DNA of 5,365 nucleotides from Bacteroidales bacterium (GCA_029933565.1 JAOZNY010000200.1:1-5365); one strand, 5' to 3'; numbered from the stretch's first letter, positions 1 through 5,329 are shown. The notes: generated by a model from the sequence alone, not told the origin. Numbers and translations: made by a program.

Positions 1-287
1 CCATGGGGATTGACATCATATTTTCAGGTAATGACCATGGCTACGAAAGGGTAGAGTTGCCTGATGGATATAAACATAAGGGTATAAATAATGGAGGAGT
101 ATTTGGGATTACAACTGCCGGCGGAGGCGCAAGCATATATCAGTGCAGTGAACCGTTTCACCCTGGAAGCATAATAAGATATGCCGGTCATGGGGCATCG
201 CGGATTACAGTTACTGGAAACTCGTTAACCCACGAGTTTATAACACCTGAAGGAACTGTTATTGATAGTTGGACTATATCCAAGTAA
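1..287 (+). CDS. Calcineurin-like metallophosphoesterase, C-terminal part (5' end outside window)
   Basis: The reading frame is open from the window edge (codons begin at base 3) and ends with tandem TAA codons at 285-290, so this is the last 94 residues of a longer protein. The segment D-I-I-F-S-G-N-D-H-G-Y-E-R (about residues 4-16) corresponds to the last metal-ligand motif of calcineurin-like phosphoesterases, usually SGHDHxYER. It is followed by the glycine-rich TTAGGGASIY stretch (about 37-46) and a terminal beta-strand region (SRITVTGNSLTHEF, then PEGTVIDSW) typical of the purple-acid-phosphatase-like and alkaline-phosphatase-like members. Such enzymes hydrolyse phosphomonoesters or diesters with two metal ions and are often exported, but the N-terminus is not visible, so location and substrate are unknown. 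The first histidine of the usual GHxH motif is asparagine here (codon aat). The Met at base 3 is probably internal. The gene is convergent with hypA. Confidence 0.72.
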   Translation, partial: MGIDIIFSGNDHGYERVELPDGYKHKGINNGGVFGITTAGGGASIYQCSEPFHPGSIIRYAGHGASRITVTGNSLTHEFITPEGTVIDSWTISK

Positions 288-350
288 TAATATCTAAACT
301 ACTAAACAAAAAGGAAGTATAAATAAAATAGGAAACCTGTATAACTTGAT

Positions 351-698
351 TTATTCAGTATCTACTACAAGTGAACGTACTTTTAATTCTTTTCCTGAAA
401 GTATTTCATGATAAAAACCTCCACATTCAGGGCAGGGGTCAAATGATGTCTGGATTTCAAATTCATGCTTGCAAGCGTTACACCTTGCATTCGATGGTAT
501 TTTATTTACAACAATCTTTGCATTTTCAAGCATGGTGTTTTTAACAGCAGATGCCATTGCCATATCCAGAGCGTGAAATTCAATCCCAGCAAGTATTCCA
601 ACATCCAGAACCAATTCACTTACCGATTTTGAATTTACATTCTTTGCTTCTTTCTCAGCAATTTCAATTATACTTATTGCTATTGAAAATTCGTGCAT
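351..698 (-). CDS. hypA: HypA-family nickel metallochaperone for [NiFe]-hydrogenase maturation
   Basis: This 115-residue protein has the usual HypA/HybF length and both hallmarks of the family. It starts M-H-E, where the N-terminus and His2 bind nickel in characterised HypA proteins. It also has a zinc-ribbon with C73-x2-C76 and C89-x2-C92 (ARCNACKHEF, then CPECGG), followed by the conserved SGKEL segment at 101-105. In characterised systems HypA works in the cytoplasm with HypB to insert Ni2+ into the large subunit of [NiFe] hydrogenases, and in some bacteria it also supports urease. The ATG at 698 is fixed by the MHE motif. GGAAGGAA, seven bases upstream within the end of the preceding gene, could serve as ribosome binding site. 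The start lies 3 bases after the aminotransferase stop, so the two are probably co-transcribed and translationally coupled. No hypB or hydrogenase gene is in the window. Confidence 0.93.
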   Translation of the reverse strand: MHEFSIAISIIEIAEKEAKNVNSKSVSELVLDVGILAGIEFHALDMAMASAVKNTMLENAKIVVNKIPSNARCNACKHEFEIQTSFDPCPECGGFYHEILSGKELKVRSLVVDTE

Positions 699-701
699 TA
701 A

Positions 702-1898
702 TTATTTCCTTCCGGGATAAACCTTCAAAGCCTCTTCTAATACTTTAACAGAACTTTTCAGGTCGTCAACATTAAGAACATAACTAATCCTAACTTCATC
801 AACTCCCCTACCTGCTGTTGAATAAAACCCTGTGGCAGGTGCTAACATTACTGTTTGCTTTTCGTAATTAAAGTCCTCAAGCAGCCATTGACAAAACTTA
901 TCAGAATTATCGATAGGTAATTTTGCTACAACATAAAATGCTCCTTCAGGATTTGGGCAATAAGCGCCTTCAATTTTATTTATCCCCGCAACAACTGCAT
1001 CTCTTCTTGCTAAATACTCAGTAGTAACTTTCTGGAAATATTCATCAGGTGTATCAACAGCAGCCTCAGCAACAATCTGCCCTAAGGATGGCGGACTCAA
1101 TCTTGCCTGAGCAAACTTAAGTGCTGTGGACATTACTTCTTTATTCTTGGAAATCATCCAGCCAATGCGGACACCACAAGCGCTATAACGTTTCGAAACT
1201 GAATCTATTAAAATAACATTTTCATCTATTCCTTCCAGATTCATTGCTGAATAATGCTTTAGCCCATCGTATACAAACTCACGGTAAACCTCATCTGAAA
1301 TTAGAAAAAGATTGTGTTTCTTGACAATATCCCTGAGAGTTTCCAATTCCTCTTTGGAATAAAGATACCCGGTTGGGTTATTTGGATTACAAACAAGAAT
1401 AGCCTTAGTTTTTTCGGTAATATTCTTTTCAAATTCCTCAATTGGGGGAAGTGCAAAACCAGTTTCTATTGATGAATAAATTGGCTTAACATTGATGCCA
1501 GCATTTTTTGCAAAACCGTTATAGTTTGCATAAAAAGGTTCCGGAATAATTACTTCATCACCCAGATCCATAATGCTTTGAAATGCAAATAACAAAGCCT
1601 CTGATGCTCCTGTTCCAACAATTATTTCATCAGGATTTACATCAATATCTACAGTTTTATAGTAATCAACAAGTTTCTCTCTAAGCGATAGATTTCCTGC
1701 TGAATGACTGTATGCAACATACTTCTCATCAAAATTCTTCACTGCATTAAGCGCAACCTCAGGAGTTTCAATATCAGGCTGACCGATATTTAAATGATGA
1801 ACTTTTATACCACGTTTCTTTGCTTCTTCTGCGAAAGGAACTAATTTTCGAATTGGGGATTCCGGCATAGATTTCCCCTTTGCTGAAATATTCAACAT
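702..1898 (-). CDS. PLP-dependent class I/II aminotransferase (aspartate aminotransferase-like)
   Basis: This full-length fold-type I aminotransferase has 398 residues. Visible family features, in order, are N38-I-G-Q-P-D near the N-terminus, the cofactor-phosphate segment GTGASEAL (95-102), NPNNPTG (171-177, with N174 the likely PLP-contacting Asn), SDEVY (201-205, with Asp202 expected to pair with the pyridine nitrogen), SVSKRYSACGVRIGW (233-247, with Lys236 the expected Schiff-base lysine) and R370 in EVRISY for the substrate carboxylate. It should transfer an amino group between an amino acid and a 2-oxo acid in the cytoplasm. The exact substrate pair cannot be read from sequence; aspartate/2-oxoglutarate or a broad range are the best guesses. 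The SKRYSACG version of the lysine motif differs from the common SKTYAMTG form. The ATG at 1898 is preferred over Met11 because residues 1-10 resemble the usual N-terminal arm. It follows the DUF1573 gene by 25 bases and precedes hypA by 3. Confidence 0.92.
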   Translation of the reverse strand: MLNISAKGKSMPESPIRKLVPFAEEAKKRGIKVHHLNIGQPDIETPEVALNAVKNFDEKYVAYSHSAGNLSLREKLVDYYKTVDIDVNPDEIIVGTGASEALLFAFQSIMDLGDEVIIPEPFYANYNGFAKNAGINVKPIYSSIETGFALPPIEEFEKNITEKTKAILVCNPNNPTGYLYSKEELETLRDIVKKHNLFLISDEVYREFVYDGLKHYSAMNLEGIDENVILIDSVSKRYSACGVRIGWMISKNKEVMSTALKFAQARLSPPSLGQIVAEAAVDTPDEYFQKVTTEYLARRDAVVAGINKIEGAYCPNPEGAFYVVAKLPIDNSDKFCQWLLEDFNYEKQTVMLAPATGFYSTAGRGVDEVRISYVLNVDDLKSSVKVLEEALKVYPGRK

Positions 1899-1923
1899 GA
1901 TTAAAGAATGTTAAGGTTGCTTA

Positions 1924-2382
1924 CTATTTTTTTTCATTCAAAGGAGCAGCCCCACCACTGGTTGGTTTTGCAGGAAGTGCTTCAGTAGGTTTTGCTATTA
2001 CTTTTCCTTTAATACGAAGCAAAACAGTTTTTGAATTTGAATAAACCGTAACGGTTTTGTTAAACGAACCTGCTTTATGCGTATTATAAGTTACTTTTAT
2101 TTCGTTGGTTTCACCAGGTAAAATTGGTTCTTTTGGCCATGAAGGAACAGTACATCCGCATGATGAGCGTGGCTTTGTAAGTATCAATGGCTCGTTACCA
2201 ATATTTGTAAACTCAAATATGTGAACCCCATCACCATTAAGTACAATATCCCCATAGTCATGAATAGTTTCTTCAAACTTTATTTCAGGACCATTCTTCT
2301 TAACTTCTTTTTCTGTAACATCTTGAGCATTTAGGGCAAAAAGACCCATCATTAAAATCGCGGAAAAAATTATTTTTTTCAT
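1924..2382 (-). CDS. Secreted DUF1573 domain protein
   Basis: This 152-residue protein begins with a classical signal peptide: Lys2-Lys3, a hydrophobic core to about residue 17, and a probable signal peptidase I cut after Ala19 (LNA/QDV). There is no lipobox cysteine, so it is probably periplasmic rather than a lipoprotein. Residues about 34-129 form a DUF1573 domain (Pfam PF07610), an immunoglobulin-like beta-sandwich unit common in Bacteroidota. Hallmarks are KFEETIHDYGDI (35-46), EFTNIGNEPLIL (57-68), SCGCTVP (74-80, with C75 and C77), a proline-glycine turn before an I-K-V-T-Y-N strand, and GSFNKTVTVYSN (105-116). The tail (131-152) is rich in Pro, Ala and Lys and probably disordered. The family's function is unknown; the CxC pair may bind metal or form a disulphide (inference). 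It is the first gene of the minus-strand run leading to the aminotransferase and hypA. The ATG at 2382 is chosen because the signal peptide starts there. Confidence 0.9.
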   Translation of the reverse strand: MKKIIFSAILMMGLFALNAQDVTEKEVKKNGPEIKFEETIHDYGDIVLNGDGVHIFEFTNIGNEPLILTKPRSSCGCTVPSWPKEPILPGETNEIKVTYNTHKAGSFNKTVTVYSNSKTVLLRIKGKVIAKPTEALPAKPTSGGAAPLNEKK

Positions 2383-2410
2383 GTCTAAAGTTTTTATTAT
2401 AAGATTTTAA

Positions 2411-2440
2411 ATTAATTATTTGACAAATTTATTAATTATT
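2411..2440. repeat. 10-bp direct repeat spaced 20 bp in the DUF1573 promoter region
   Basis: ATTAATTATT occurs at 2411-2420 and again at 2431-2440, a centre-to-centre distance of 20 bases, or about two helical turns. The pair flanks the candidate -7 box of the DUF1573 gene. Such spacing could suit a dimeric regulator, but the region is almost entirely A and T, and the same 10-mer also occurs by chance at 697-706 at the start of hypA. The repeat itself is certain; any function is doubtful. Confidence 0.4.
2424..2431 (-). promoter_or_regulatory. Candidate Bacteroidota -7 box for the DUF1573-aminotransferase-hypA operon
   Basis: Read on the minus strand this is TAAATTTG, matching the Bacteroidota sigma-70 -7 consensus TAnnTTTG. 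It lies about 41 bases before the ATG at 2382, which would give a leader of about 35 bases. No TTG-type -33 element is found at the usual 19-21 base distance, so this is a single-element match in an AT-rich spacer. Confidence 0.4.
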
Positions 2441-2465
2441 CACTCATTACCGTGAAATTGGCAAA

Positions 2466-2816
2466 TTATTTTATAATTTTATTGGAAATAAAATCTAAGA
2501 TACCAGCCTCAACAGCAGTTTCTTTCGTTTTAAAAATACCTATGGCATTTTTTTCCAAATCAGTTTTCAATTGTTTTCCAACTACATTTACAACTACAAA
2601 CTCACTACCAGCAATTGATTCAAACAGGTCATCGTGAGAATGTCCATGTTCATCGTGGTGGTGGTGGTGGTCGCCATGTTCGTGCGTATGCTGGTTCAAT
2701 ACTGTATCAACAATATTAAATTTTGAGTCGTTTATTTCAGCAATAACAAACTTTTCGGCTCTGCCTGTACGTTTAAAAATGTTTATTGAGTCGTTGGAAG
2801 GGATAGCAATTTTCAT
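2466..2816 (-). CDS. NifX/NifB-type (PF02579-like) small protein with histidine-rich insert
   Basis: This 116-residue cytoplasmic protein has the fold pattern of the dinitrogenase iron-molybdenum cofactor family. It starts MKIAIPSND, continues with FKRTGRAEKFVIAEI (14-28) and ends with a V-V-V-N-V-V-G strand (74-80), then GIFKTKETAVEAGILDFI (93-110). Members bind FeMo-co precursors or metal clusters, but many exist outside nitrogen fixation with unknown roles, and there is no nif gene here. The oddity is an insert at residues 43-61 with 11 histidines in 19 positions, including five in a row (H50-H54), mixed with Asp and Glu. This strongly suggests binding of a transition metal such as Zn, Ni, Co, Cu or Mn (inference). 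The string VLNQHTH (39-45) recurs in the divergently encoded permease. It follows the Rrf2 gene by 18 bases, so the two should share one transcript. A role as metal store, chaperone or sensor partner of the permease is the best guess. Confidence 0.85.
   Translation of the reverse strand: MKIAIPSNDSINIFKRTGRAEKFVIAEINDSKFNIVDTVLNQHTHEHGDHHHHHDEHGHSHDDLFESIAGSEFVVVNVVGKQLKTDLEKNAIGIFKTKETAVEAGILDFISNKIIK
2655..2669 (-). repeat. Five-unit CAC trinucleotide repeat encoding His50-His54
   Basis: On the minus strand CAC occurs five times in tandem, coding for the five consecutive histidines of the NifX-like protein with no synonymous variation, although CAT also occurs nearby in the same insert. 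Such a tract can gain or lose units by slippage without changing frame. Confidence 0.8.
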
Positions 2817-2834
2817 ATTTTTTTGTCTGCAAAA

Positions 2835-3248
2835 CTAATGTTTTTGCTTTTGATAGTCTGCTAAAGTTCTTGATTTTAAGAAGTCGACAAACTGCTTTGT
2901 CATTTGTACTGTTAAATCATCGAACACACAAGTTCCAAAGGGACAGTGATCGTGATCGATGGGGCATTCTGCTATTATAATTTTTCCTTCAATTGCTTCA
3001 TAAATTTCCAATAATGTAAGTTCATTGGGATTAGCTTTTAAGTAAAACCCACCCGAAGGACCACGGTGCGATCCAAGATAGCCATCCTTCACAAGTTTTT
3101 GTAAAATCTTAGCAACATGAAACTTAGAACTATCGATAAGGGTTGAAATCACCTTCACATTCATCTGCTCATCAGGCTTGTTTGCAATTATTATCATGCT
3201 ATGCAAAGCAATAGTAACTGCCTCTGTAATATTTAAAACTTTTGCCAT
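2835..3248 (-). CDS. Rrf2-family transcriptional regulator with cysteine cluster
   Basis: With the ATG at 3248 the protein has 137 residues, a normal Rrf2 length. The frame is open further upstream to TTG and GTG codons near 3275, but MAKVLNITEAVTIALHSM is a typical Rrf2 N-terminus, and the upstream codons fall in a promoter box. Features are a winged helix (about 5-70) with a recognition-helix region SSKFHVAKILQKLV (40-53), the wing motif RGPSGGFYL (62-70), a dimerisation helix region, and cysteines C95, C102 and C107 at the position where IscR and NsrR bind an Fe-S cluster. Spacing is C-x6-C-x4-C, and the first gap holds D98-H99-D100-H101. It may therefore sense an Fe-S cluster or a metal ion directly (inference). 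It is transcribed ahead of the NifX-like gene and divergently from the permease, so it is the likely repressor of both. Confidence 0.9.
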   Translation of the reverse strand: MAKVLNITEAVTIALHSMIIIANKPDEQMNVKVISTLIDSSKFHVAKILQKLVKDGYLGSHRGPSGGFYLKANPNELTLLEIYEAIEGKIIIAECPIDHDHCPFGTCVFDDLTVQMTKQFVDFLKSRTLADYQKQKH

Positions 3249-3272
3249 TATCTTATTTAAGTATTCAATCAC

Positions 3273-3280
3273 CAAAATTA
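3273..3280 (-). promoter_or_regulatory. Candidate -7 box for the Rrf2-NifX-like operon
   Basis: On the minus strand this reads TAATTTTG, a full match to TAnnTTTG. It sits 25 bases before the ATG at 3248, implying a leader of about 18 bases, and overlaps the TTG/GTG codons that would otherwise extend the Rrf2 frame. No -33 TTG is seen at the standard distance, which could fit a regulated promoter or mean the match is by chance in AT-rich DNA. Confidence 0.45.
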
Positions 3281-3310
3281 CCTAATTAATTGTAAAAATT
3301 ATTTTTATTC

Positions 3311-3345
3311 ATTCTAAATATTTAGTTTATAATAAATTCTAAATA
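3311..3345. repeat. Direct repeat ATTCTAAATA (two copies, 25 bp apart) between divergent genes
   Basis: ATTCTAAATA is present at 3311-3320 and at 3336-3345. The first copy runs into the 12-bp palindrome. The second begins a weaker inverted repeat, AAATA-acc-TATTT (3341-3353), that overlaps the permease -7 box. Two similar sites in a shared regulatory spacer are what one expects for a regulator binding upstream of both promoters, but AT-rich sequence raises the chance level. Confidence 0.5.
3314..3325. promoter_or_regulatory. Candidate operator: perfect 12-bp palindrome CTAAATATTTAG
   Basis: CTAAATATTTAG is identical to its own reverse complement. It lies between the two opposed candidate -7 boxes, 33 bases from each (the box edges are at 3280 and 3349, and the palindrome is centred at 3319-3320). 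Rrf2 proteins are dimers that bind palindromic sites, often close to their own gene, so the Rrf2 protein encoded here is the natural candidate binder (inference). Confidence 0.45.
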
Positions 3346-3348
3346 ACC

Positions 3349-3356
3349 TATTTTTG
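3349..3356 (+). promoter_or_regulatory. Candidate -7 box for the permease gene
   Basis: TATTTTTG matches TAnnTTTG exactly. It ends 18 bases before the GTG start at 3375, implying a transcript leader of only about 10-13 bases. Its left edge overlaps the AAATA-acc-TATTT inverted repeat, so a protein bound there would block transcription. No conventional -33 TTG is seen upstream. Confidence 0.45.
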
Positions 3357-3374
3357 TAAAAAGAAATAATAAGC

Positions 3375-4445
3375 GTGAGTGAAATAATTCCAATATTAAA
3401 ACAGAGCATAGTAATTACACTTTTTGTTCTTTCGATGATGCTGGTTATCGAATATCTTAATATCCTTTCAAAAGGTTTGTGGAGCAAAGACCTTCAAAAA
3501 AGCCCATTTAAACAAGTAATTTTTGGTGCATTGCTAGGAATTATTCCTGGATGTTTGGGTGCTTACACTGCAGTTTCACTTTACGTTCACAATATTTTCA
3601 GCCTTGGGGCATTGGTTGCTACCATGATTGCAACTTCAGGTGATGAGGCATTTATCATGTTCTCAGTAATCCCTGATGCTGCAATCTTAATTCATATTGC
3701 GATTTTTATTATTGCTATTGTAACCGGCCTTACAGTAAATGCATTTAGCAAAAAAAGGCTGTTCAAATACAGCGAGAAACATTTTCATATTCATAAAGAA
3801 GAAGTTGAGTGCGTTTGTTTCGATGCCCCCTCAATAATAACACAACTTAAAAATATTTCTATTGTCCGTTTATCGTTGTTGTTAGGACTGATAACCATAT
3901 TGACTATAGTTATTATTAATCTGTTACATGGAGATCACGATCATCAGGAGAGTTCTCAACTTGTACTTAACCAACATACGCACCCATTGTGGATTAGCAT
4001 AACATTTATTGTGGTTCTTTCAATTTCAACTTTCATAGTTTTTACGGTTAATGATCACTTTTTAAAAGAACATGTCTGGAAACATATTATTGGCAAGCAT
4101 TTTTTAAAGATCTTCTTATGGACATTTTTCACCCTTCTAGCTCTTAGCCTGCTAAATTCATATTACCAACTCGATAATTTGATTGGTGATAATCTTTATT
4201 TAGTTTTGGTAATTGCAGTTTTGGTAGGGATCATCCCCGAATCGGGACCTCACTTAGTATTTGTTATTTTGTTTGCCAGTGGCAGTATTCCACTTAGTAT
4301 ATTGCTGGCAAGTTCAATTGTACAAGATGGCCATGGGAGTCTACCACTATTGGCCGAATCGCGTAAAAGTTTCTTTGTTGTTAAAGTGATTAATGTTGCA
4401 GTAGGCCTAATTGTTGGAGCAGTTGGCTTGCTGATAGGATTTTAA
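3375..4445 (+). CDS. Putative 10-TM heavy-metal/manganese exporter (ArsP_2-like, PF11449 type)
   Basis: This 356-residue inner-membrane protein has about nine or ten hydrophobic segments (roughly 10-30, 48-70, 76-100, 103-124, 163-184, 205-226, 244-262, 273-297, 300-316, 334-355). It has an internal duplication: GALLGIIPGC with ATSGDEAF in the first half (51-93) matches AVLVGIIPES with QDGHGSLPLL in the second (281-326). The DGHGSLPLLAES motif is characteristic, as I recall, of proteins named putative manganese transporter or arsenic efflux protein; substrate is not established. Acidic and histidine residues in the repeats (D90, E91, D318, H320) may line the metal path (inference). Two metal-binding-looking loops are seen: H136, H138, H140, C146, C148, and H185-x2-H188-x-H190 followed by VLNQHTHP (197-204). 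The start is GTG; the frame is closed upstream at 3357 and the first ATG would remove most of TM1. It is divergent from the Rrf2 gene and probably controlled by it. Confidence 0.8.
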   Translation: MSEIIPILKQSIVITLFVLSMMLVIEYLNILSKGLWSKDLQKSPFKQVIFGALLGIIPGCLGAYTAVSLYVHNIFSLGALVATMIATSGDEAFIMFSVIPDAAILIHIAIFIIAIVTGLTVNAFSKKRLFKYSEKHFHIHKEEVECVCFDAPSIITQLKNISIVRLSLLLGLITILTIVIINLLHGDHDHQESSQLVLNQHTHPLWISITFIVVLSISTFIVFTVNDHFLKEHVWKHIIGKHFLKIFLWTFFTLLALSLLNSYYQLDNLIGDNLYLVLVIAVLVGIIPESGPHLVFVILFASGSIPLSILLASSIVQDGHGSLPLLAESRKSFFVVKVINVAVGLIVGAVGLLIGF

Positions 4446-4454
4446 TCTATTCTA

Positions 4455-5300
4455 TTAAAGAACATCATCCATATCTACATCATCAAGGCCCTTACTATAA
4501 GTTCTCATAGCCTCCAAACTCATACCCATATTTGAAAATCCACCATCGTGAAACAGGTTTTGCATGGTTACCTTTTTTGTGAGGTCAGAAAACAAAGTAA
4601 TGCAGTAGTCGGCACATTCCTGAGCATCGGCATTGCCAAGTGGTGACATACGATTTGTAAAATCCAGCAAACCTTCAACACCTTTAACTCCCTCTCCGGC
4701 AGTAGTCCTTGTTGGTGACTGAGAAATAGTATTTACTCTTACCTTTTTCTCACGACCATAAATATATCCAAAACTACGGGCGATGGACTCAAGCAGTGAT
4801 TTAGCATCTGCCATGTCATTATAGCCATAAAGTGTTCTTTGGGCAGCAATATAAGAAAGAGCAACTACGCTGCCCCAATCATTAATAGCATCCAATTTAT
4901 ACGACAACTGCAAAACTTTATGAAAAGATATTGCAGAAATATCTAGGGTTTTATTCAGGTAGTTATAGTCGATTTCGTTGTAAACACGCTTTTTTCTAAC
5001 ATTAAGCGACATCCCAATGGAATGCAAAATAAAATCAATCTTACCACCAAAAATCTCCATCGACTGTTCAATAACATTCTGAAGATCCTTCAAATTTGTT
5101 GCATCGGCAGGAATAACTGTTGAATTAGTTTTTCTTGCTAATTCGTCAATCTGACCAAAACGAATTGCTGTTGGTGTATTGCTAAGTGTGAATATTGCAC
5201 CTTCTTCGTGCGCACTCTCAGCAACTTTCCATGCAATCGACTTGCTGTCAAGAGCCCCGAAGATAATTCCTTTTTTGCCTTTTAATAAATTATAAGCCAT
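4455..5300 (-). CDS. fabI: Enoyl-[acyl-carrier-protein] reductase (NADH), FabI
   Basis: FabI reduces trans-2-enoyl-ACP to acyl-ACP, the last step of each type II fatty-acid elongation cycle in the cytoplasm. The 281-residue protein is a short-chain dehydrogenase/reductase with the FabI signature. It has a nucleotide-binding N-terminus GIIFGALDSKSIAW (11-24), PADATN (64-69) before the next strand, HSIGM (93-97), and the active-site set Y150, Y160 and K167 in Y-x6-K spacing (YNDMADAK), then VNTISQSPTRTTAG (189-202) where enterobacterial FabI has the SAGPIRT segment. The SQSPTRTT loop, the NVRKKRVY insert region (100-107) and the extended acidic C-terminus agree with the Bacteroidota form. The ATG at 5300 gives the usual MAYNLLKGKKG start. 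It stands alone on the minus strand and converges on the permease gene with a 9-base gap and no clear terminator hairpin between them. All catalytic residues are present. Confidence 0.96.
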   Translation of the reverse strand: MAYNLLKGKKGIIFGALDSKSIAWKVAESAHEEGAIFTLSNTPTAIRFGQIDELARKTNSTVIPADATNLKDLQNVIEQSMEIFGGKIDFILHSIGMSLNVRKKRVYNEIDYNYLNKTLDISAISFHKVLQLSYKLDAINDWGSVVALSYIAAQRTLYGYNDMADAKSLLESIARSFGYIYGREKKVRVNTISQSPTRTTAGEGVKGVEGLLDFTNRMSPLGNADAQECADYCITLFSDLTKKVTMQNLFHDGGFSNMGMSLEAMRTYSKGLDDVDMDDVL

Positions 5301-5329
5301 ATTGGTTTATTTAGATTGATTAAAAAAAG

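Noticed and set aside
288..350. Possible bidirectional terminator between the phosphoesterase gene and hypA
   Set aside because: Only a three-pair AGG-ttt-CCT stem is visible, with no convincing extension, so I see nothing definite in this spacer.
697..706. Third copy of ATTAATTATT, matching the repeat at 2411-2440
   Set aside because: It lies at the hypA start and aminotransferase stop in AT-rich sequence. A lone copy there is best explained by base composition.
551..748. Open frame of 65 codons on the plus strand
   Set aside because: It lies wholly opposite hypA and the end of the aminotransferase, both with clear family motifs. Its translation is low-complexity Leu/Gln/Pro with no recognisable domain.
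2476..2494. Perfect inverted repeat ATTTTATT-gga-AATAAAAT near the end of the NifX-like gene
   Set aside because: It would form a hairpin, but the stem contains only A-T pairs, lies inside the coding region and is not followed by a clean U-tract. A terminator call is not supported.
2452..2637. Open frame of 61 codons on the plus strand
   Set aside because: It is antisense to the NifX-like gene and its translation resembles no family. It is explained as a shadow of the real frame.
2466..2816. A nitrogen-fixation role for the NifX-like gene
   Set aside because: No nif gene is nearby, the neighbours are a regulator and a metal permease, and this family is widespread in organisms that do not fix nitrogen.
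3249..3275. Nine-residue N-terminal extension of the Rrf2 protein using TTG or GTG starts
   Set aside because: The extension is not part of usual Rrf2 N-termini and would overlap the best promoter box. The ATG at 3248 gives the standard start.
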